From NCBI GenBank assembly GCA_025738555.1, contig JAOVFP010000007.1:1984001-2048000 (forward strand): a stretch of DNA of 64,000 nucleotides, given 5' to 3'. Under the pieces are notes generated by a model, which was given only the letters and a program-made list of their open reading frames with translations, did not search any database and had not been told where the DNA came from. The position numbers and the translations under genes are program-made. Numbering within the stretch: position 1 is the first letter of the stretch; every line of letters starts with the position of its first letter. The stretch comes from Cyathus striatus (Eukaryota; Basidiomycota; Agaricomycetes; Agaricales; Nidulariaceae). Of this stretch, positions 46,226 through 56,570 are shown one piece after another.

Positions 46226-47290
46226 CAGATATAAACAGATGAATCACCATGTCCAGGGGAGCTGACTTTAAACAGTCTAGAGTCTAGAGAATATAAAAAC
46301 ATAGCATCTTGTCATTGCAGATATAAAAATACAATGTCCAGAGGAGTCGTAGGTCGCATAAAACAGTCCAAAATCTAGAGAAAATGGAAGTGTAGCATAT
46401 AATTATTGCAGATATAAACAGCCGATGTACAGAGGACCTGTAAGTTGCATAAAATACTCCAGAGTCTAGAGAGCATGAAAATAAAGCATATCATAGTTAT
46501 TACAGATATAAGCAACCGATGTTCAGAGGAGCTGTAAGTCGCATAATATAGTCTAGAGTCTAGAGAACACGAAAATAGAGCTTACAGTTATTACAGATAT
46601 AAACAGCTGATGTCCAGAGGAGCTGTAAGTCGCATAAAATAGTCTAGAGTCTAGAGAACACGAATATAGAGCTTACAGTGATTACAGATATAAATAGCTG
46701 ATGTCCAGAGGAGCTGTAAGTCGCATAAAATACTCCAGAGTCTATAGAATACGAAAATAGAGCTTATAGTTATTACAGATATAAACAGCCGAAGCCCAGA
46801 GGAGGAGCTGTAAGTTGCATAAAATAGTCTAGAGTCTATAGAGCACGAAAATAGAGCTTACAGTGATTACAGATATAAATAGCTGATGTCCAGAGGAGCT
46901 GTAAGTCGCATAAAATAGTCTAGAGTCTATAGTACACGAAAGTAGAGCTTATAGTTACTACAGATATAAACAGCCGATGCCCAGAGGAGCTGTAAGTCGC
47001 ATGAAATACTCCAGAGTCTATAGAATACGAAAATAGAGCTTACAGTGATTACAGATATAAATAGCTGATGTCCAGAGGAGCTGTAAGTCGCATAAAATAG
47101 TCTAGAGTCTATAGAACACGAAAATAGAGCTTATAGTTAGTACAGACATAAACAGCCGATGTCCAGATGAGCCGTAAGTCGCATAAAATAGTCCAGAGTC
47201 TAGAGAGCATAAAAATAGTCATTGCAGATATGAATAGTCGACATCCAGAAGAGCCTTAAGTCATGTATAGTAGTGGAGAGTACAGAAGCC
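46226..47290 (+). repeat. ~91-bp tandem array inside the KDZ transposon
   Basis: About 11-12 units, each containing CAGATATAAACAGCCGATGT, CCAGAGGAGCTGTAAGTCGC, ATAAAATAGTCTAGAGTCTA and GAACACGAAAATAGAGCTTA. Outer units are most diverged and the central ones near-identical, as expected of unequal exchange. CpG is fairly well kept (AAGTCGCAT, CACGAAA). No coding potential was seen. Confidence 0.9.
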
Positions 47291-49150
47291 ATGCACTAAA
47301 TGCAGAGAACCTAATAGTATAGCTAGTCAATTCATACATAATTGCATACTAACTCGAGTCAGATCTCATCGCTTTCATAGAGCACTATCATATATAACCT
47401 ATCTGATAAACGACTCACAAGTACTGATTCATAGAGTAGAATATGTCGAGGACAGCATACTATATTAGTCACATCATAACTACATTATAACCCAGTACGA
47501 GCATTCATAATTGCTTCACCACATGGAATTGAGTTCGTGATAGATGTAACGCGATGTAACGACACCTGAGTTTTTCACAAATCTAGCAATGTATGTGCAC
47601 ATTTCTTACTAGACCATTCCACCTTGTACGTGCATCTCACCGCCGCAAGTTTTAACTCCATCACAAGTATTTACATAAAATCGACTACAATTATTCAAAT
47701 AATTGAAATATCTACTGAGGAACAAAGAAGGATAGTGTGGACGATGTAGATGGTGTACTGGTGTAACCCAGTAATATACTTATAATTCGATTTAATTCAT
47801 TTATTTTGTCTTTTATATATTATTAGCTATTTCTACTTGCACTAACAGTCTATATTTTTATTCTTATTATATTAATTTGACCCTCGAAGTGTTGCACAAG
47901 CACATTTCCTCGTGTTTCTCTTGTGGACTTAGAGACCTGGCATGGCTTGACCAAACATTGGGAAGCTGGTGCCAAATACCACGTGACTCGTCTGTGCACT
48001 ATCGTTCCGCTTGCACCTCAACGCGCCTCGGTTATGAACTCTCCCATCACTACTCACTGCTTCATTTTTCATCTCGTCTCCTCAAGTCTTCGTCCTCAAG
48101 ACATATAAACACGATATTCGGACATTCTGGGCACTATGCACCCATCGGACAAGTTCCAAGACGCTAGGGATTAGGGTTGCACACCCAAGGGCCAAGACCG
48201 AGTCTTTTCTCAAGATATTTGTTTAGTTCTTAAGACCGGTGTTTCGATCACCGAGGCACGATGAATGGGTCTTTACCCTCATCGTGCTATACTCCTACTG
48301 GTGGAAGTACAGGGACTTTGGTTGAGGCATAGGTTCAATCTTATTCTGTTCGTTTCTATTCAAATTTTCTTTTGATCATTCATTCCTTTCTTTATCCGTT
48401 ATCTTCACCTTTGTTTTTCTGCTACATCGCCAGTCTATAATTCATGTTTTCTGCTTCCACACTCAACATTCCGACCACCAGTGCCCGACGACAGTCTTCT
48501 TTTCCAATTTTATTTATTCAAACACGATCTCCTTTATTACTATACTACCTCTATTACATTACGCCCATTCTTCTCCCATTAATCTTTACTTCTACACTCT
48601 CTATTTATATTCATTTATGTATGTTATTGTTTTTCTGGGCAATGGCAACATGACAGCACACATGTGCTATCCCATCTTCATTGCCGCACCTGTATATACC
48701 CTAGGTTATACTAAAGAAGAATTCACCTCCTTTTTCCGACTTTACTTTGCATGCACTATTGAGTCCTCTGAGCTACTAATTCTATAGGAAGTGTCAACAT
48801 CTGAATCTTGTCCGCTAAGTCTTTGTTGCCATCTCTAATTAAGTACCGACTACTTTAGTATAGGTTTCAGGTGTGACGCCGGCCACGCATCAACCAATTA
48901 ATTCTTCCACAGTAGTGACCCTTCCCCAAAATATGTCAAGTCATCAAGTCGCATCACTCTCCTGGTCCCGACCACTCACGATTGAATTCAGTGGCAGATT
49001 ACTAACATAACCGGCAATGCGCGAATGCGAACCTAGTGCAAACTTCAACCAATTTACTCGGATTTGTAGTTGGAACTTTCCAGCACTCCTCCTATTCCAC
49101 CATCTATCACGCTGTAAGCCTTCACAGACCACGACATACGGACACCGACT
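47291..49150. other. No gene recognised; possible upstream region of the cargo gene
   Basis: Mixed composition. The block 47,900-48,330 (GGGATTAGGGTTGCACACCC and an inverted ATCGTGC pair near 48,255-48,285) looks repeat-derived but I cannot assign it. The last 200 bp would contain the promoter of the gene starting at 49,151. Confidence 0.3.
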
Positions 49151-51640
49151 ATGACAAGGGACTCATGGGCTACCGACACACAGCGTGATTGGCTCTTGGA
49201 AAGGTTACCAGCCTATCTCCGGGCGAGGGACTTGAGGGATACGAATAAGTGGCTCCAACGCTTATACAGAGAATGGGCAGAGGAGTGGGGACTACCGAAA
49301 GATGTAACCTGGCATGAAAGGCGTACAGTAAGCATCGTCCAATAATTATATGTATATAGTAACTTACAGTCGCTTACTATCACAGCAACTGAGTAATTGG
49401 TTTCGGAATAATATCCGTGACTCTACTGCAATGACTCGAGGTACTCTGGACACCAAACCAGTAAAGGTGCGGAAGCGACCCCTTTACGAGTGGCAGGTCT
49501 ACCACAAGCTCTACTCGGACCACATTGAGACCTTCGTAAATGCTGAGTGGGATGAATACTGTTCTTCAGTTCCACAAGGTGTAAAGCTGGCAAAGTCGCG
49601 GTCCCAGGTCAAAGATGAAGTGGTCCAGAAACTCTACGACATAGAAGATGAGAGCATCAAGAATGAAGTCAAATCTCACCATGAAATGATGCAAAATAGA
49701 CACTACAAAGACGACTTGGAGATTGAGAATGAAGTGCCTAGTAACAAATCATATGAGAAGTAAGTAACGTGTTTTTGAATACATTCACTTACGCATAAGT
49801 ACCCTTAGAGCAATAAAAAGACTTCCTGCTTCAATCACTTCAAGAATTGAAAAATTCCAGGAATTAACTGGGTGGAACTTTACCGTTTTTGCTGGCGGTC
49901 CAAGACCTCTTCGAGGTGGAGATATTGATACACTAATGTAAGTCAGCTTTTGTAGTTAGCTTGTCTAAATTTTCGAATACTCACATTTTACATGGAGCTG
50001 TCACTTCGGTCTTGATCCAGATGGAAACAACTGGGCACAATCGTTAGGTACAGATGAGTTCGCGAAAAGTATCGAGAACAAGTTCGATGACTTTCTATAT
50101 AAATGTTTCTGTAAGTTCATGGATACACTTTCATGATTATAACAAGTTCGTAACTGACTTACATACCAAAGCTAAGGAAGAACGCGATTCAAGAAGTCTT
50201 GCTAGCAGTTCGGGGCGATCATCCTCATCTAGTTCAGTGGATGGACCGGCCGGTTCTGAAGGTGGAAGTAGCTTGGATGAGGGGGAGGAAGAAAACGGTG
50301 CTGATGGGGGTGAGAAGGATATCGAACAGCAGGCTGAGACACCCAAACTCAACCTTCCTATCGAATATATTATGACATCCGATGGTCAACGTATGTCCAA
50401 ATACGATGCAACAAGAAATGACAATATTGCTGCGAACCAGCAGTTTCTCGCGGAGTTAGGATTAGGACCTCCACCACCTCGCGACAAAGGAACGAAGCAG
50501 CGCCGAACCCTGAAGAAAACGAAATCACGCAATAGTTCCAATGGTGTACGACGATCTGCACGTGTAGAACAGAAGAAGTACGTACTCATGTGTTTTATTT
50601 TGACAGCTAAGTACTTACTTTGGATTGTATTTCATCTTCAGAACTGCTCCGGGGTCACCAATCATCGATGAAAATATCATTCCCATGTCAAGAAGCTCCG
50701 ACTCAGACAATCAGCGAACAGCGAATGAAGTTCCCAGGTAGGCTGTCAATTGATTCATTTCGTACATATCTAACTAACTCCTTTTAACATGAAGCAATAC
50801 TCCTACCACTGAATGTGATGTGCAAGGCACTGGTGGTACTGGTGCACTGAGCGAGCAGAACTGCACAGCTGAAAAGTAAGTATTCTTGAAATAATTCGTA
50901 CTTGTAGATTTTATATATGTCTTGGATAGTGGCAGTGATCGTACAATTACGGCTACTACAGGGGAAAATGTCAGGCCGCTTCCAGACTATGCACAGGTAT
51001 ACGTAGACTACCTCAATAAGGTATCATCAGACCGACGCTGGGAATCCCTAGTGACTGAGTGGAAGCATTTCGAGCTGAAGAAACCCGACATATTAGTAAG
51101 TATTCACTTCAGTGCACAGTTCTGAAGCTTACCTATACCGCTAGCCCTTCTCTACTACTAATCGTCCTGTGGAAGTGTCCTGGTGGATCCAGCGTCACCG
51201 TAGCCCATCAGTTATACCGAGTATAACAGCAGCGAAATACGGCTCTACCTGGATGGTCTGGTGGACCTCTATTCAACCACAGTGGCGGCGCCTTTCAGAC
51301 ACACTTACGAAGTCTGTGCCATCAGAGGGTTTGGAGTGGACTTCGTTGTTCCGCGGGGGGCCACTGGGATTGTGTTGTGTTATTATATCGTTATCGTGGT
51401 GGGTTTCTGCAATTAAGCAGGTACCAGATGACTCAGCAGAGGACCTTTGGAGCGCTGTCGAAGATTTCACCTGGGTTTTGCAGCAAATTAATACCCTAAC
51501 CATACCTGTAGGAGCCAAACGGGCCAGAGAGAATGGTTCAGAGCCTACAAAACTAAAGAAGCGGTGCGTGATATTTGATAAGTATGCTATGTGTTATGAC
51601 ATTGAAACTACATAATCTGTCGAACAGCGCAAGGAAATAG
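49151..51640 (+). CDS. Intact 10-exon cargo gene of an unnamed Agaricomycete transposon-associated family
   Basis: Exons: 49,151-49,327; 49,386-49,759; 49,809-49,937; 49,998-50,110; 50,172-50,577; 50,642-50,737; 50,795-50,875; 50,930-51,095; 51,145-51,563; 51,628-51,640. All introns are GT-AG, phases agree, and the spliced frame is 657 codons plus TAG. The N-terminal part has WATDTQRDWLLERLPAYL, QLSNWFRNN, a basic linker and TGWNFTVFAGGPRP. The middle is Ser/acidic, low complexity, with basic patches (KQRRTLKKTKSRN). The C-terminal part has EVSWWIQRHR, YGSTWMVWW, RGGPLGLCC and SLSWWV. This layout resembles hypothetical proteins common in Agaricomycete genomes; I recall no assigned activity. 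It lies within the KDZ TIRs, transcribed away from the transposase. A nuclear DNA-binding or transposition-helper role is a guess. Confidence 0.8.
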
Positions 51641-52645
51641 CCAATGAATGTGTGTGAACGCTGCATTCATCACATCGATACTTAACAAGACCTTTCAATT
51701 TATCATATGTTTCAGAATATTGTTACCAATGCTCCGAGTTACTAATCATTTTAATTCTCTTCGATGATGGCTTATGTTCAATTTAATTCCTTTCTAATTT
51801 TAAAACCAATACATATTTACATACAATCTTTTACATTTATGATACAAATTTTGATTCACTTACGTTCCTTAAACATTTGCCAATAGTTTGTAGACAATCC
51901 ATTTCTTTACTTATATTAAAGAGTTCTTTGATATGCTTCAGCATTGTTAATTTTAAATAAAACTGGTGAGCAGTGGTGAGTGTGGGCGGTACCAATCAAA
52001 CCGGCTGCAAGCGGAGCGCTTGTTTGATGATGTAAATGTTGTCGGTTGTGCTTCCAACAATGTTCCTGTGCTACAGCTCAAGTGCCTTCAAACTTCTTCT
52101 CGCCCCTACACAATATAACAAATTAAAGTTCCCTTACTCACCCCCCTGACATTGCCAAATATTGTCCAAATAAGTTGTACTCTATTATTTCGAGATGTCA
52201 CCCAAATACTTACATTATTCTTACTCAGACTTCGGTAAATACAAGCGATGCAGGCAGAATGACAAGGGAGATTGTAATGAAACCCAGACTTCTTCAGTCG
52301 CTCTAGTTCGTTCAATAACTTCAATTTAATCTCTGATTCAACTCCCTTACTTGCTCTCAAGCTCTACTCAAGCTTGTAAATTATCCAGTGATATATTCAT
52401 TTACATCAGTAAGCTTTGAAAACAAACTCAATATTTAAATTTTTATTCGAAGTTGGGCTTTGACAGCTAACCAGTGCTAGGGCTGTACACCGTACCGTAT
52501 ATGGTATACGGGGGTACATGTTGCGGTCACAAGACAGTTACGGTATGTCCATAACCGTACTATATCTGAACATCTTTTATATCTCGGAATAACGGTGCGG
52601 TACTGTCAACGGTCAAATACGGCATATACGATTGATACGGCACAG
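51641..52645. other. No gene recognised; CCGTAC-rich repeat near 52.5 kb
   Basis: The stretch 52,485-52,640 has clustered words GTACCGTATATGGTATACGG, AACCGTACTATATC and GGTGCGGTACTG. It may be the end of another hAT-like repeat, but I did not find its mate. Confidence 0.35.
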
Positions 52646-53328
52646 TAGTGTTGCCACGGTTTGACTTTTACCGGTTTTGTGGAGTTGACAACGGAAGGGT
52701 CGAGTTAAGCTGTACCTGAGTGATGAACTCGACTCAACTTGCGACTAAGTCATCGACTTACATATAAAACATATCTTATTGTGATTTTTACTAGTAAAAC
52801 TCAATCTTAAAGAAAATATAAATGATATATCCTATCTTATGCACGTACACAAGCTTACAGCGTTTTTTATAATATAATTCACATTTGAAGTCATAATTGT
52901 TGCAGTTAAATAAAAGTGAAAGTTGTAGGAATACAAGCGCCTATTGCACAGGGCTGACATCGTGTGCGCACGCTTGGTGGCAGGCGCCTACCAGTAAGTT
53001 ACCAAAGTAAAGATATGAATCACGGCATAATATTCATAAAATATCATAATTAATGCCAAGATCACGTAGAAATTATCCTGAATTCAAAGGTGTGCCATAG
53101 TGACTTGATACACAAAATATGCCGCCGTACGGAGCAGACTGCATTGGAAGGCTGATATATGAGACTTTTGTGCGACTTAAACTGACTAAGTCGATTTCGA
53201 ATCGACCTCTTTGGGAAGTCGAGTCGTAAGAACCAGAAGTCAACAATGTCGACTCAACTCAACTTTTTTCGGTCCCACTTGTACGGTTTGCGGTTTTTGA
53301 GTCGAACCGTGGCAACACTACGGCACAG
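52638..53328. mobile_element. 675 bp hAT-type MITE with perfect 8-bp target duplication
   Basis: The element (52,646-53,320) starts TAGTGTTGCCACGGTT and ends AACCGTGGCAACACTA, with CGGCACAG on both sides (52,638-52,645 and 53,321-53,328). The 8-bp duplication and TAGTG terminus fit the hAT superfamily. The interior shows GAGTCGA/ACTCGAC-type inverted words (52,735, 53,225, 53,250) and no transposase. It landed inside the KDZ transposon. Confidence 0.88.
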
Positions 53329-55475
53329 TGGATTTTTGTATTTATGTATGAAGTTCCGAGTGTGGAAATATTTGCCGTAACCGTGATTCGGCTGTGTCAT
53401 AACTTTGGGGCGTCGTAATTCCAAATTTTGCGGCTCCTTCCACATATATATGTACTAATGCATATAATTATTCATTTATATGTTTCTAAACAAACATATG
53501 CCCTGTTATTGATATTTTATAACCTATTTTCTGTCTGTTCTTTCTATCGTCTTCCGTTTCGGAGAGGTTTCCCACGATTTCCCGTGCTTACTGGGAGTGA
53601 ACAAGAAGTACATTCACAAGCATCATTAGCCGTGTCACCTTGTATTTATGTTGTGGCCACACTGAAGTGTAAATTAAAAATGTGCACTACATGTACCACT
53701 GCAGTATCTCTATTTATGTCTAAAATTCTGAAGGTGAGTGAATATTGTTCTCACAATTTGAATTGGTGTTATCATGTTTATATTATCATACCCACTTTCA
53801 TGCACATTTTTCGTTGCTGATATGTCACGTGACTTCCATCAAGCGTGTCAACGCATCTGCCGTTGAACAATCTCAACAATCTCAACATCGGACCGAATTC
53901 ATATTACTCTCGAACGTCGGATACCGTGAAAGAAATATCAGGAGATTGACTACAGTCCAGCAAAGCAATGGTACTTGTTACATGTAAACATATGAACACT
54001 TGAAATACAAGATTCAAAGCAATTTCAAAGTGTAAGGCTTCGTAAGCCGTGTCTTGCAGTGTTTGTCAGGTAAACAGACAATATACTCATTGATTTATAA
54101 GTCAACTGAAAGAGTTTGCACTACAAGTATCGGTGATACAGTTACATTCATATAGTAATAGGTTAGTACTAGCGATGAAGTACTATCTGTACAAAGCAAA
54201 TATAATAGCATAGATATTGCATGTGTGCAAATTGTGAGCACACTGCACCACCTACCTTCAGATTTGTACTTACAAAATAAGATATTTCTGCAGCACTAGC
54301 ATTCTGTTGTGTATTGGTCGTAATTATACAGATGGTATGGTACATGACTCTTACTCACATTAGCACAGACATATAATGATATTACTACATGGACAGCTTA
54401 TGTAGCAATATAAATGGTGATGTATATCATATTCATGGCTATAGAATAGTGTTCTCTCAAGCTATGTATGCAAATTCCTGACACTTCAGCATAACCACAA
54501 CAAAATCATTATATATACATAAATGGACACTTCTCAAAAAGCTATATACTCAAAATGGATTATGATAGTACTAATTATACTGTAGAAATTAATACAAAGA
54601 TTGAATGGGATGCAGATATCAATAGAAGTAACCCCTATGATACACATATCCCTTGTTCACTCACCTCCATTAGCGTGGGAAATTCCTCGGTATAGGAAGA
54701 CGAGAGGAAGAGATAACAAAAATGGGCTATAAGACAACAATCATAGGGCACATGTTTTTAAAAATGACATACACATGAATTCTGCTATGTAATAGTACCT
54801 ATGTATTGAGAAAAAATGAAAAATAGAGGGTTTTTCCGAATTATGACACCCTGAAGTTGTGACATAATTTTTCCACACTTATGCCACTCTGAATGGGAAA
54901 TTAATCGCCATACTGTAGTGTGGTTGCCATAGTTGACAGTTTTTCTTCAGTTTTCCGCATTTTCACTGTACAATTTTTATCTTATGTATAAATAATTGTC
55001 TCTGAATGTTATAATATCGATAACATGGTCATAAATCAATGTAGAAGCTATGTTTTTCATAAAATGTTTTCTTCAATGTATTCCCAAGTGTTTCCCATGC
55101 TTGGTTGATGTGCTTTAAATATACTACATAACAATCTTACAGCATTTTCAATCCACCTTTAGAATTTAATCATCTTTGCTCTGTTGTACTCTTCATTATA
55201 TGTATAATATCAGTACAAATAAATTTTATTTTGTCTGGAGACACAAATGACAAGCCATGTTCTTTCAGCTCAAAGAGGTATGAAATTAAAATATATTAGG
55301 ATATATGGTAGATGATCACCAAACATTGAAAGCTGATAGATAGTATTATGTCACTGCTATGAAATTCATGAACTAGCAGCAATAAATGACTTGAATTATA
55401 TTAAATAATAATCAAAAGCAATATCTATTATTCAAATGGAACTGAGCACCTTAATGTATTCAAACAATAGTAATA
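53329..55475. other. AT-rich interior of the KDZ transposon, no gene recognised
   Basis: Frames at 53,428-53,987 look fortuitous. From 54,000 onward the DNA is strongly AT-rich without any coding or repeat signal I can name until the right array begins. Confidence 0.35.
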
Positions 55476-56455
55476 AGTAAAACCAAATAGTGGTTGTTTA
55501 TGGTTGCCTATAGTATTCTTAGTAGTACTATTCAAATAGAATGAATAAATGATTGTTTATGATTGCCTATAGTATTATTAGTAGTACTATTAAAATAGAG
55601 TGAATAAATGATTGTTTATGATTGCCTATAGTATTATTAGTAGTACTATCCAAATAGAACAAATAAATGATTGCCTATAGTATTATTAGTAGTACTATCC
55701 AAATAGAATGAATCAATGATTGTTTATGATTGCCTATAGTATTATTAGTACTACTATTCAAATAGAATGAATCAATGATTGTTTATGATTGCCTATAGTA
55801 TTATTAGTACTACTATTCAAATAGAATGAATAAATGATTGTTTATGATTGCCTATAGTATTGTTAGTAGTACTATTCAAATAGAATGAATCAATGATTGT
55901 TTATGATTGCCTATAGTATTGTTAGTAGTACTATTCAAATAGAATGAATAAATGATTGTTTATGATTGCCTATAGTATTGTTGGTAGTACTATTCAAATA
56001 TAATGAATCAATGATTGTTTATGATTGCCTATAGTATTATTAGTAGTACTATCCAAATAGAACAAATAAATGATTGTTTATGATTGCCTATAGTATTGTT
56101 AGTAGTACTATTCAAATAGAGTGAATAAATGATTGTTTATGATTGCCTATAGTATTGTTAGTAGTACTATTCAAATAGAATGAATAAATGATTGTTTATG
56201 ATTGCCTATAGTATTGTTGGTAGTACTATTCAAATATAATGAATCAATGATTGTTTATGATTGCCTATAGTATTATTAGTAGTACTATTCAAATAGAATG
56301 AATCAATGATTGTTTATGATTGCCTATAGTATTGTTAGTAGTACTATTCAAATAGAATGAATCAATGATTGTTTATGATTGCCTATAGTATTGTTAGTAG
56401 TACTATTCAAATAGAATGAATCAATGATTGTTTATGATTGTCTGAAGTAAGTAGT
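55476..56455 (-). repeat. Right 59-bp subterminal array of the KDZ transposon
   Basis: About 17 units, reverse complement of the left array: GAATAAATGATTGTTTATGA, TTGCCTATAGTATTGTTAGT, AGTACTATTCAAATA. It leads directly into the right TIR. It is slightly shorter than the left array and has one truncated unit near 55,660. Confidence 0.93.
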
Positions 56456-56570
56456 ATTACTAGTATACATACAATAAAAGACAATCATATAACACATGGC
56501 TTATATGATTGTACAATCATATAACCCTGCTATTATATGATTGTATTTAGCTGACACTTATGCCACATCA

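Larger units (their letters stand above)
38041..56570. mobile_element. 18.5 kb KDZ-family DNA transposon with cargo
   Basis: The element (38,050-56,561) is flanked by a perfect 8-bp duplication GCCACATC (9 bp if the preceding T is counted). Its ends are GAGGCATGTCAGC and GCTGACACTTAT; the TIR continues over about 90 bp (TTGATCATATAA, GTTATATGATTG, TACAATCATATAAGCCATG). Inside it are long inverted repeat arrays, a solo LTR, a KDZ transposase (minus strand), a promoter repeat cluster, a 91-bp tandem array, an intact multi-exon gene (plus strand) and a hAT MITE. The 8-bp duplication and transposase family place it with Kyakuja-Dileera-Zisupton elements. It is probably no longer autonomous because the transposase is mutated. 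Confidence 0.9.

Noticed and set aside
49151..51640. TET/JBP-type DNA oxygenase as the KDZ companion
   Set aside because: TET/JBP genes are known to have expanded alongside KDZ elements in fungi, but I see no HxD...H iron-binding motif or related fold signature in this protein.
38120..56455. CRISPR array, because of regularly spaced 59-60 bp repeats
   Set aside because: Units are contiguous without unique spacers, the DNA is clearly eukaryotic, and arrays are inverted partners at transposon ends.
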